Below are positions 45,063 through 53,882 of a stretch of 64,000 bases of DNA, piece after piece. The notes under the pieces were generated by a model, which was not told the DNA's origin, did not search any database, and was given only the letters and a program-made list of their open reading frames with translations. Each line of letters begins with the position of its first letter. Position 1 is the first letter of the stretch. Origin of the DNA: an uncultured Phocaeicola sp. (GTDB lineage Bacteria > Bacteroidota > Bacteroidia > Bacteroidales > Bacteroidaceae); NCBI GenBank assembly GCA_948566455.1, contig CAOYQO010000007.1, positions 1 to 64,000 on the forward strand, written 5' to 3'. Position numbers and translations under genes: made by a program.

Positions 45063-45344
45063 TCTCTGTTCAATTAGAAACAGATTCTTAGTAGTACACC
45101 GTTCCGGTGGATTGGCTTCAAAATGAAGGCAACGACATCTGGAACGAACACGCTCAATATTCAGTTTATAGACATTTAACTGTGGTCTCAGCTCACGACC
45201 TACACTTTGGCATTGAGCCCAATTAACGGCTTGTTCACGTAAATCGGTTACATAAAATCCCTGACCAAAGTCAAGATTCGGACATCCTGCATTGCAAAGT
45301 GGTTGCTTTACCTCACATGTGGCTCAATGATAGACTGTTAGCAT
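45063..45344 (-). pseudogene. DUF3990 protein (ADP-ribosyltransferase-like), broken
   Basis: From an ATG at 45344 that overlaps the DUF3791 stop by 7 bp, the frame reads MLTVYH, a TGA stop at codon 7, then ATCEVKQPLCNAGCPNLDFG, QGFYVTDLREQAVNWAQ and LNVYKLNIERV. This is the N-terminal half of DUF3990, where VYHG is normal, so a Gly codon (GGA) appears mutated to TGA. The C-terminal half is also missing: family similarity ends near 45120 and the frame runs into the GNAT gene. DUF3990 is, as I recall, placed in the ADP-ribosyltransferase clan; the pair with DUF3791 is common in Bacteroides. Confidence 0.75.
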
Positions 45345-45646
45345 GAAAAGTCTCCTTTCTTTTGTTGTTTCAGTAAATATAAATTAGTACCTTTCGGAGC
45401 TGTAATGCCCTGATAGGCTTCCCAATTATTCAGACATTCTAAAACGCTATCGGTAATGTTCTCCCGACTTTCGGTATGAATAGTCTCATAATGGCGAATA
45501 ATGAAGTTGTTTATCAACTCTACACGCTTCATACGCTGATACATTTCACTATAGGAGCATCCCACACATTTTGCGGCAGCTTCTACACATGACGCAGCAA
45601 AGCCCATACGTATTTCCAAGTCGGTCAGTTCCAGTAACTGTTTCAT
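45338..45646 (-). CDS. DUF3791-family protein
   Basis: A 102-residue soluble helical protein. The start MKQLLELTDLEIRMGF is preferred to an ATG 10 codons upstream. Family features: GFAASCVEAAAKCVGCSYSE, then ELINNFIIRHYETIHTESRE and LECLNNWE. Its stop overlaps the start of the broken DUF3990 gene, the usual operon order. Function is unknown. If DUF3990 is a toxin, this is the candidate antitoxin or partner, now orphaned. Confidence 0.72.
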   Translation of the reverse strand: MKQLLELTDLEIRMGFAASCVEAAAKCVGCSYSEMYQRMKRVELINNFIIRHYETIHTESRENITDSVLECLNNWEAYQGITAPKGTNLYLLKQQKKGDFSC

Positions 45647-45848
45647 ATTGTTTCTCCTTTTTTTGAATACCTTCATTGCAATGATAACACTTTCTTTCTA
45701 TATAATGTGCGGTACATATCATCTTGAGTATTGTATATGAACAGATGCTGCTACAACACTTCATATTAGCAAGCATTCCAATAAAACTGGTTACCAAGCA
45801 CTATGGGTTGGCAATGTGACAATATAACGAAACTGCCAGCCATTCACA

Positions 45849-45926
45849 TATTTTAATATGAAATACAAATGCAGATAAAATCTTTCATATTAAAATAAAA
45901 ACACATCATTTTGTATCATATTAAAA
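45849..45926. promoter_or_regulatory. Inverted-repeat operator candidate upstream of gltB
   Basis: TATTTTAATATGAAA (45849-45863) and its exact complement TTTCATATTAAAATA (45883-45897), 15-bp arms 19 bp apart. A third copy, TCATATTAAAA, is at 45916-45926. The cluster lies 75-150 bp upstream of the gltB -7 box and also upstream of the divergent DUF3791 gene. Confidence 0.65.
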
Positions 45927-45999
45927 CAACATTCACTCGAATACGTTTTTTCACAAATTACAAATACGAATTTCTTATATCATTTTGAAATTATTTATA

Positions 46000-46007
46000 T
46001 ATCTTTG
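46000..46007 (+). promoter_or_regulatory. -7 element of the gltB promoter
   Basis: TATCTTTG, 52 bp before the start codon. No good -33 box at the usual spacing, which fits an activator-dependent promoter. Confidence 0.6.
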
Positions 46008-46059
46008 CTAAACATTTTGATAGCAAAATAGGTATTACCACAAAATAAAGTAAACCAAA

Positions 46060-49000
46060 ATGAGAAAAGAAGAACTTTTTAACAACAAAACAAAAGTACA
46101 ACCCTATCAACGACAGCCCAGACAGTTGGGCTTGTATGATGCAGAGAACGAGCATGACGCTTGTGGTGTCGGTATGTTAGTGAACATCCACGGAGGCAAG
46201 TCACACGAACTGGTAGAGTCCGCATTGAAGGTGTTGGAGAACATGCGTCACCGGGGCGCCGAAGGTGCGGATAACAAAACCGGAGACGGTGCCGGCATCC
46301 TGCTACAAATCCCGCATGAGTTTATTCTTTTGCAGGGTATTCCTGTCCCCGAGAAAGGGAAATACGGTACAGGTCTTCTCTTTCTACCAAAAGATGAGAA
46401 AGACCAGGGTGCCATCTTAAGTATCATCATCGAAGAGATTGAAAAAGAAGGATTGACATTGATGCACCTGCGCAATGTGCCCACTTGTTCCGAAATTCTG
46501 GGAGAATCGGCACTTGCCAACGAACCGGACATCAAACAGATTTTCATCACCGGATTTACGGAAAGCGAGACAGCCGACCGTAAACTCTATCTCATAAGAA
46601 AAAGAATAGAAAACAAAGTACGCAAATCGGATATTGCCACGCGCGAAGATTTCTACGTTGTCTCCCTATCCACGAAGAACATCATCTATAAAGGTATGCT
46701 ATCTTCACTGCAACTGCGAGGCTACTTCCCCGATCTGACAACCCCCTACTTCACCAGCGGCATAGCACTGGTACACTCCCGCTTCAGTACTAACACCTTC
46801 CCTACCTGGGGACTGGCACAACCGTTCCGCCTCCTGGCCCACAACGGCGAAATCAACACCATCCGCGGTAACCGGGGGTGGATGGAAGCCCGTGAAAGTG
46901 TGCTCTCCTCTCCCGTCCTGGGCGACATCAGGGAGATACGCCCCATCATTCAGCCGGGGATGAGCGACAGTGCCTCACTGGACAATGTATTGGAATTCCT
47001 CGTTATGTCAGGCCTCAGCCTGCCGCATGCCATGGCCATGCTGGTGCCGGAATCTTTCAATGAAAAGAACCCCATCAGCGAAGACCTGAAAGCATTCTAT
47101 GAATACCATTCCATCCTGATGGAACCCTGGGATGGCCCTGCCGCCTTGCTGTTCAGCGACGGACGTTTTGCAGGCGGTATGCTCGACCGTAACGGATTGC
47201 GTCCTGCACGCTATCTGATAACGCACAACGACATGATGGTAGTTGCCAGCGAAGTGGGCGTGATGGATTTCGAACCGGGAGACATCAAAGAAAAGGGACG
47301 CCTGCAACCGGGTAAGATACTACTGGTAGATACCGAAAAAGGCGAAATCTACTACGACGGAGAATTGAAAAAACAGTTGGCCGAAGCCAAGCCTTACCGC
47401 AGTTGGCTGGCAACAAACCGCATCGAACTGGATGAGCTGAAAAGCGGGCGCAAAGTCCCCCATAGCGTAGAGAATTACGAGAGGATGCTGCGCACCTTCG
47501 GCTATTCCAAGGAAGATGTGGAGCGGCTCATCGTCCCTATGTGTACCACAGGTGCCGAGCCTATCAACTCAATGGGGAATGATACGCCGCTTGCCGTACT
47601 CTCCGATAAGCCGCAACTGCTGTACAACTACTTCCGCCAACAGTTTGCACAAGTCACCAATCCGCCTATCGACCCGATACGCGAAGAACTGGTAATGTCA
47701 CTGACGGAATATATCGGCGCCGTGGGCATGAACATCCTGACACCCAGCGAAAGCCATTGCAAGATGGTGCGCCTTAACCATCCCATCCTGAGCAATGCAC
47801 AACTGGATATTCTTTGCAACATCCGCTACAAAGGTTTCAAAACGGTGAAATTACCTTTGCTGTTTGAAGTGGCAAAGGGCCGTACCGGATTGCAGGAAGC
47901 ACTCACAGCACTTTGCAAGCAAGCGGAAGAGTCCGTCAGCGAAGGGGTGAACTACATTGTACTGAGCGACCGTGATGTGGATGCCACTCATGCAGCTATC
48001 CCCTCCCTACTGGCAGTAAGCGCAGTACACCACTACCTTATCTCCGTGGGTAAACGTGTACAGACGGCATTGGTCGTGGAAAGCGGTGAAATACGCGAGG
48101 TGATGCACGCAGCCCTGTTACTGGGATTTGGCGCCAGCGCCCTGAATCCTTACATGGCATTTGCCGTGATCGATAAGCTGGTGGCGAAGAAAGAAATCCA
48201 GTTGGATTATGCCACTGCCGAAAAGAAATATATCAAATCCATCTGCAAGGGATTGTTCAAGATCATGAGTAAGATGGGTATCAGTACCATCCGCTCGTAT
48301 CGGGGAGCGAAAATATTCGAAGCCGTAGGTTTGAGTGAAGAGCTCAGCAATGCTTATTTCGGCGGGTTGAGATCCACCATAGGCGGTATCCGGCTGGATG
48401 AAGTGGCACACGATGCAATCGCATTCCACGATGCAGGCTTTGCCGCACAAGTAGACGGATTACTCCCCAACAACGGTTTGTATGCTTTCCGTAAAGACGG
48501 AGAAAAACATGCCTGGAATCCGGAAACCATTTCTACCTTGCAACTCGCCACACGCCTGGGCAGCTATAAGAAATTCAAAGAGTTCACAAGTCTGGTAGAT
48601 GGAAAAGAAGCACCTATCTTCCTGCGCGACTTCCTGGATTTCCGCCGTGCCCCCATTTCTATAGATAAGGTTGAACCGGTAGAAAGCATCATGCACCGCT
48701 TTGTGACGGGTGCCATGAGTTACGGGTCTATCAGCAAAGAAGCGCATGAGGCAATGGCCATTGCCATGAACCGGATTCACGGACGCAGCAACACAGGTGA
48801 GGGAGGCGAAGACAGCACACGCTTCACGCCCCGCGAAGACGGAACCAGTCTGCGTAGTGCCATCAAGCAGGTAGCTTCGGGACGTTTCGGCGTAACAACG
48901 GAGTATCTGGTGAACGCCGATGAAATACAAATCAAAGTGGCACAAGGGGCCAAACCGGGTGAAGGCGGTCAGTTGCCGGGCTTTAAAGTAGACCAGGTGA

Positions 49001-50601
49001 TTGCGAAAACGCGCCACTCCATTCCCGGCATTTCATTGATTTCTCCCCCGCCCCATCACGACATTTATTCCATCGAAGACCTGGCACAGTTGATCTTCGA
49101 CCTGAAGAATGTAAATCCTCGTGCCAAGATCAGTGTGAAACTGGTAGCCGAAAGCGGCGTAGGAACCATTGCCGCCGGAGTGGCCAAAGCAAAAGCCGAC
49201 CTTATCGTCATCTCCGGTGCGGAAGGTGGTACGGGAGCATCTCCTGCCTCCAGTATCCGCTATGCCGGTATCTCTCCTGAACTGGGACTAAGCGAGACGC
49301 AACAGACTCTTGTACTGAACGGTCTGCGCGGGCAAGTGATGCTGCAAGTGGATGGGCAACTGAAAACCGGTCGCGACATCGTGCTGATGGCGATGCTGGG
49401 TGCCGAAGAGTTCGGTTTTGCGACCAGTGCTTTGATTGTACTGGGCTGCGTCATGATGCGTAAATGTCATCAAAACACCTGCCCTGTGGGTGTGGCAACG
49501 CAAAACGAGGAACTTCGCCGACGCTTCCACGGACGTAGCGAATACCTGGTGAACTTCTTCACTTTCCTGGCGCAGGAAGTGCGGGAGTATCTCGCCGAAA
49601 TCGGTGTGGAACGTATGGATGACATCATCGGACGGACGGATCTTATTATCCGCAAGTCAGAAAACGAATCCCCTAAGCAATCCCTGATTACTTTCGACAA
49701 AATACTGGCACGCGTCGATAATGGTGCAGCCATCCGCCACACCATCGACCAGCAACACGGCATCGACCACGTAAAAGACGTTGAAATGCTGCATGCCGCT
49801 GCCGAAGCTCTGGAAAACCAGAAAGAAATCTCACTGGAATATACGATTGCCAATACGGATCGCGCTTGCGGAGCCATGCTTTCGGGCACCATTGCCGCGA
49901 AGTACGGTGAAGCGGGACTGCCGGAACATACATTGAACGTAAAATTCAAAGGTTCTGCAGGACAAAGTTTCGGTGCCTTCCTTGTACCGGGTGTCAGCTT
50001 CAAGCTGGAAGGTGAAGCGAACGATTACCTCGGCAAAGGCCTTTCGGGCGGACGGATTGCCGTGTTGCCTCCGGTACGCTCTAACTTCCAGGCCGAGAAG
50101 AATACGATTGCAGGAAATACCTTGCTCTATGGCGCAACCAGTGGTGAAGTTTACATCAATGGGCGCGTAGGCGAGCGTTTCGCTGTCCGTAATTCCGGTG
50201 CCATTGCCGTTGTAGAGGGTGTAGGCGATCATTGTTGCGAGTACATGACGGGCGGTCGTGTGGTAGTCCTCGGTTCAACAGGGCGTAACTTCGCAGCCGG
50301 CATGTCGGGCGGTGTAGCATACGTGTGGAATAAGGATGGAAACTTCGATTATTTCTGCAATATGGAAATGGTGGAACTAAGCCTCATAGAAGAAGCATCC
50401 TATCGTAAGGAATTGCACGAACTCATTCGTCAGCATTACCTCTATACAGGCTCCAACTTGGCACGCATCATGCTTGATGACTGGAACCGATATGTGGATG
50501 AGTTTATCCAGATAGTCCCCATCGAGTACAAAAAGGTGTTGCAAGAGGAGCAAATGCGGAAACTGCAACAGAAGATTGCAGAGATGCAGAGAGATTATTA
50601 G
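46060..50601 (+). CDS. gltB: Glutamate synthase (NADPH) large subunit
   Basis: A 1,513-residue enzyme that uses glutamine and 2-oxoglutarate to make two glutamates. A 34-residue propeptide precedes the nucleophile Cys35 (ENEHDACGVGMLV). The class-II amidase domain reaches about 430. A central domain and the FMN-binding barrel follow (KPGEGGQLPGFKVDQVIAKT, SGAEGGTGASPASSIRY). Cysteines for a 3Fe-4S cluster are at CVMMRKCHQNTCPVG, and a C-terminal GXGXG beta-helix ends the protein. gltD follows after 94 bp. Confidence 0.97.
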   Translation: MRKEELFNNKTKVQPYQRQPRQLGLYDAENEHDACGVGMLVNIHGGKSHELVESALKVLENMRHRGAEGADNKTGDGAGILLQIPHEFILLQGIPVPEKGKYGTGLLFLPKDEKDQGAILSIIIEEIEKEGLTLMHLRNVPTCSEILGESALANEPDIKQIFITGFTESETADRKLYLIRKRIENKVRKSDIATREDFYVVSLSTKNIIYKGMLSSLQLRGYFPDLTTPYFTSGIALVHSRFSTNTFPTWGLAQPFRLLAHNGEINTIRGNRGWMEARESVLSSPVLGDIREIRPIIQPGMSDSASLDNVLEFLVMSGLSLPHAMAMLVPESFNEKNPISEDLKAFYEYHSILMEPWDGPAALLFSDGRFAGGMLDRNGLRPARYLITHNDMMVVASEVGVMDFEPGDIKEKGRLQPGKILLVDTEKGEIYYDGELKKQLAEAKPYRSWLATNRIELDELKSGRKVPHSVENYERMLRTFGYSKEDVERLIVPMCTTGAEPINSMGNDTPLAVLSDKPQLLYNYFRQQFAQVTNPPIDPIREELVMSLTEYIGAVGMNILTPSESHCKMVRLNHPILSNAQLDILCNIRYKGFKTVKLPLLFEVAKGRTGLQEALTALCKQAEESVSEGVNYIVLSDRDVDATHAAIPSLLAVSAVHHYLISVGKRVQTALVVESGEIREVMHAALLLGFGASALNPYMAFAVIDKLVAKKEIQLDYATAEKKYIKSICKGLFKIMSKMGISTIRSYRGAKIFEAVGLSEELSNAYFGGLRSTIGGIRLDEVAHDAIAFHDAGFAAQVDGLLPNNGLYAFRKDGEKHAWNPETISTLQLATRLGSYKKFKEFTSLVDGKEAPIFLRDFLDFRRAPISIDKVEPVESIMHRFVTGAMSYGSISKEAHEAMAIAMNRIHGRSNTGEGGEDSTRFTPREDGTSLRSAIKQVASGRFGVTTEYLVNADEIQIKVAQGAKPGEGGQLPGFKVDQVIAKTRHSIPGISLISPPPHHDIYSIEDLAQLIFDLKNVNPRAKISVKLVAESGVGTIAAGVAKAKADLIVISGAEGGTGASPASSIRYAGISPELGLSETQQTLVLNGLRGQVMLQVDGQLKTGRDIVLMAMLGAEEFGFATSALIVLGCVMMRKCHQNTCPVGVATQNEELRRRFHGRSEYLVNFFTFLAQEVREYLAEIGVERMDDIIGRTDLIIRKSENESPKQSLITFDKILARVDNGAAIRHTIDQQHGIDHVKDVEMLHAAAEALENQKEISLEYTIANTDRACGAMLSGTIAAKYGEAGLPEHTLNVKFKGSAGQSFGAFLVPGVSFKLEGEANDYLGKGLSGGRIAVLPPVRSNFQAEKNTIAGNTLLYGATSGEVYINGRVGERFAVRNSGAIAVVEGVGDHCCEYMTGGRVVVLGSTGRNFAAGMSGGVAYVWNKDGNFDYFCNMEMVELSLIEEASYRKELHELIRQHYLYTGSNLARIMLDDWNRYVDEFIQIVPIEYKKVLQEEQMRKLQQKIAEMQRDY

Positions 50602-50695
50602 AATTGACAGTTGACAATTACTGTTTAGTCGCCTACTTAATTATGCAAACAAACTAATTACAAACATTTACTTAGTCAAACTAAAGAATAGTATA

Positions 50696-52036
50696 ATGGG
50701 AAATCCAAAAGCATTCTTAAACATACCACGACAGGAAGCGGGATACCGTCCTGTCCACGAACGCATCACCGACTTCAGTCAGGTGGAGCAAACTTTAAAC
50801 AGTCACGAACGCAAACTCCAGGCATCACGTTGCATGGATTGCGGTGTACCCTTCTGTCACTGGGCATGCCCATTGGGCAATAAACAACCTGAATTTCAGG
50901 ATGCGCTTTATAAAGGTAAATGGCGCGAAGCATACGAAGTGCTCGCCGCCACAAACGACTTCCCCGAATTTACCGGACGTATTTGTCCGGCACTTTGCGA
51001 AAAGTCGTGTGTACTGAAGCTTTCGTGCGATGAGCCTGTCACTATTCGTGAAAACGAGGCGGCTATTGCCGAAGCGGCTTTTCGCGAAGGTTACATCGTA
51101 CCCATCCAGCCCCAACATAATGGAAAGCGGGTTGCCATTATCGGTGCAGGTCCTGCGGGACTCTCCGCTGCCTGCCAGCTGAATGCTAAAGGCTATGAAG
51201 TGACTCTTTTTGACAGCAAACCCATGCCCGGCGGATTACTGCGCTATGGTATTCCTAATTTTAAACTCGATAAGGCAGTAATCGACCGCCGGATGGGAGT
51301 GCTTGAAGCTGAAGGCATCAAGTTCGAAATGGGCGTAACGGTAGATGTACAGAACCTCCCTGCCGGCTTTGATGCCTACTGCATCTGCACCGGGACGCCA
51401 CAGGCACGCGACCTCAACATTCCCGGACGCGAACTGAAAGGTATTTATCTTGCCCTTGAAATGCTGTCCCAGCAAAATCATATCCTCGATGGAGAAACGT
51501 TCCCCAAAGAACGTCTGGTAAATGCCAAGGGCAAACGGGTTCTCGTCATCGGTGGCGGTGATACAGGATCAGACTGTATCGGTACGAGTATCCGCCAGGG
51601 AGCCGTGAGTGTAACACAGATTGAGATCATGCCACAGCCTCCCGTAGGTCACAATGACGCTACTCCTTGGCCGCAATGGCCCATTGTACTGAAGACGACT
51701 TCAAGTCACGAAGAAGGTTGCACGCGCCGCTGGTCGCTGGCATCCAATCAGTTTATTGGCAAGAATGGAAAAGTCTGCGGTGTAGAGGTGGAAGAAGTGG
51801 AATGGATTCCGGCTCAGGATGGTGGACGCCCTACCATGAAGCCTACCGGAAAGAAGGAAGTAATAGACACCGATATGGTGCTTCTGGCCATGGGCTTCCT
51901 GAAACCGGAACAACCGGAATTTCCGGAAAATGTGTTCGTAGCAGGTGATGCGGCACGTGGTGCCAGCCTTGTGGTACATGCACTGGCGGACGGACGGAGA
52001 GTGGCAGAGAGAATAGACAAGTATTTGAGCAACTAA
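50696..52036 (+). CDS. gltD: Glutamate synthase small subunit
   Basis: A 446-residue FAD/NADPH-binding subunit that feeds electrons to GltB. The N-terminal iron-sulfur cysteines CMDCGVPFCHWACPLGN and CPALCEKSCVLKLSC precede the FAD GxGxxG site (VAIIGAGPAGLSAACQL) and a second dinucleotide site (VLVIGGGDTGSDCIGT). It is in an operon with gltB and lies 19 bp before asnB. Confidence 0.97.
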   Translation: MGNPKAFLNIPRQEAGYRPVHERITDFSQVEQTLNSHERKLQASRCMDCGVPFCHWACPLGNKQPEFQDALYKGKWREAYEVLAATNDFPEFTGRICPALCEKSCVLKLSCDEPVTIRENEAAIAEAAFREGYIVPIQPQHNGKRVAIIGAGPAGLSAACQLNAKGYEVTLFDSKPMPGGLLRYGIPNFKLDKAVIDRRMGVLEAEGIKFEMGVTVDVQNLPAGFDAYCICTGTPQARDLNIPGRELKGIYLALEMLSQQNHILDGETFPKERLVNAKGKRVLVIGGGDTGSDCIGTSIRQGAVSVTQIEIMPQPPVGHNDATPWPQWPIVLKTTSSHEEGCTRRWSLASNQFIGKNGKVCGVEVEEVEWIPAQDGGRPTMKPTGKKEVIDTDMVLLAMGFLKPEQPEFPENVFVAGDAARGASLVVHALADGRRVAERIDKYLSN

Positions 52037-52055
52037 CCCCTAATCACTAAGCATT

Positions 52056-53750
52056 ATGTGTGGAATCGTAGGTATCTTCAATATCAAATCTCAATCCCAG
52101 GAATTGAGAAACAAAGCGCTTCGAATGGCGCAGAAAATCCGTCATCGCGGACCGGACTGGAGTGGTATTTATGTAGGCGGCAGTGCCATCCTGGCTCACG
52201 AACGTCTTTCTATCGTCGATCCGGAAAGTGGCGGACAACCATTGTACTCTCCGGATGGCAAGCAAATCCTTGCCGTCAACGGTGAGATCTATAATCATCG
52301 GGAAATCCGTTCCCGCTACGCCGGCAAATATGCTTTCCGTACAGGATCGGACTGTGAAGTCATCCTCGCATTATATAAGGATAAAGGCATTCATTTCCTC
52401 GAAGAATTGAACGGTATCTTTGCCTTTGCCCTTTATGATGAGGAAACAGACGATTATCTGATTGCCCGTGACCCTATCGGGGTAATCCCTCTTTATATCG
52501 GTCGTGACGACCAGGGACACATCTACGTAGGTAGCGAACTGAAAGCCCTCGAAGGTTTCTGTGACACCTACGAGCCTTTTCTGCCCGGGCATTACTTCTG
52601 GGGACGTGAAGGGAAAATGCATCGTTGGTATCAACGCCCCTGGACCGATTATGCCGCCGTCAAAGCCAATGACACCACCGCCCGCCGGGCTACCCAACCG
52701 GAAACAGACAGCGTAAAACTCGCCCTTGAAGCTGCCGTCCGGCGCCAGTTAATGTCCGATGTTCCTTACGGTGTTCTGCTCAGTGGTGGCCTCGACTCTT
52801 CCGTCATCTCCGCCATTGCCAAGAAATATGCTCGCAAGCGCATCGAAACTGATAACCAAAGCGAAGCCTGGTGGCCTCAACTCCACTCCTTCGCCGTCGG
52901 CCTGCGCGGTGCACCGGACTTGATCAAAGCCCGTGAAGTGGCGGAATACATCGGCACCGTTCACCATGAAATCAATTATACCATTCAGGAAGGGCTCGAC
53001 GCCTTGCGTGATGTCATCTACTTTATCGAAACATACGACGTTACCACTGTTCGTGCTTCCACACCGATGTACCTGTTGGCACGTGTCATCAAGTCTATGG
53101 GCATCAAGATGGTGCTTAGTGGTGAAGGTGCTGACGAGGTTTTCGGTGGTTATCTCTACTTCCACAAAGCCCCTACACCGCAGGCTTTCCACGAAGAAAC
53201 GATCCGTAAGCTCTCCAAATTGCACCTGTACGACTGTCTGCGTGCGAATAAGAGCCTTTCTGCCTGGGGTGTGGAAGGTCGTGTTCCCTTCCTCGATAAA
53301 GAGTTCCTGGATGTGGCAATGAACCTCAGCCCTGCCGTCAAGATGTGTCCGGGCAAAGAAGTAGAGAAACGCATTGTGCGCGAAGCTTTTCAAGATATGC
53401 TGCCTCAAAGTGTTGCCTGGCGGCAAAAAGAGCAATTCTCCGATGGCGTCGGTTACAATTGGATCGATACACTGAAGGCCATTACTTCTGCCGCCGTTAC
53501 CGACCATCAGATGGAACATGCCGCCGAACGGTTTCCCATCAATCCGCCACAGAATAAGGAGGAATATTACTATCGTAGCATTTTCGAAGAACACTTCCCC
53601 AGTCAGTCGGCTGCCCGAAGCGTGCCCAGTGTACCGAGCGTGGCTTGTTCCACTGCTGAAGCACTCACCTGGGATGCGACGTTACAAGGGAAAAATGATC
53701 CGAGCGGACGGGCGGTGGCCGGAGTGCATGAAGCGGCATACACATTATGA
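52056..53750 (+). CDS. asnB: Asparagine synthase B (glutamine-hydrolysing)
   Basis: A 564-residue enzyme making asparagine from aspartate, ATP and glutamine. MCGIVGIF places the nucleophile at Cys2. RHRGPDWSGI and VNGEIYNHREIR are GATase motifs. The synthetase domain has the PP-loop LLSGGLDSSVISAIA and SGEGADEVFGGYLYF. A proline/serine/valine-rich tail (SARSVPSVPSVACSTAEAL region) is typical of the bacterial AsnB type. It is third in the gltBD-asnB operon and ends at repeat cluster B. Confidence 0.96.
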   Translation: MCGIVGIFNIKSQSQELRNKALRMAQKIRHRGPDWSGIYVGGSAILAHERLSIVDPESGGQPLYSPDGKQILAVNGEIYNHREIRSRYAGKYAFRTGSDCEVILALYKDKGIHFLEELNGIFAFALYDEETDDYLIARDPIGVIPLYIGRDDQGHIYVGSELKALEGFCDTYEPFLPGHYFWGREGKMHRWYQRPWTDYAAVKANDTTARRATQPETDSVKLALEAAVRRQLMSDVPYGVLLSGGLDSSVISAIAKKYARKRIETDNQSEAWWPQLHSFAVGLRGAPDLIKAREVAEYIGTVHHEINYTIQEGLDALRDVIYFIETYDVTTVRASTPMYLLARVIKSMGIKMVLSGEGADEVFGGYLYFHKAPTPQAFHEETIRKLSKLHLYDCLRANKSLSAWGVEGRVPFLDKEFLDVAMNLSPAVKMCPGKEVEKRIVREAFQDMLPQSVAWRQKEQFSDGVGYNWIDTLKAITSAAVTDHQMEHAAERFPINPPQNKEEYYYRSIFEEHFPSQSAARSVPSVPSVACSTAEALTWDATLQGKNDPSGRAVAGVHEAAYTL

Positions 53751-53756
53751 AATTGT

Positions 53757-53879
53757 AATGCCACACCTCAGCAAGTAGAATGCCACATCTAAACAAACGT
53801 AATGCCACACTTCAACGGTTACGAAGTGTGGCATTACATGTATTTAAGTGTGGCATTGGGAACGACGAAGTGTGGCATT
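53757..53879. repeat. Direct/inverted repeat cluster B (TGCCACACYT)
   Basis: Three direct units: TGCCACACCT (53759-53768), TGCCACATCT (53781-53790) and TGCCACACTT (53803-53812). Three inverted units: AAGTGTGGCATTA (53824-53836), AAGTGTGGCATT (53846-53857 and 53868-53879). TAATGCCACACTT (53800-53812) and 53824-53836 form a perfect 13-bp hairpin with an 11-nt loop; the other two inverted copies can compete for the same partner. It lies between the convergent ends of asnB and the AAA-ATPase gene. Confidence 0.88.
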
Positions 53880-53882
53880 CTG

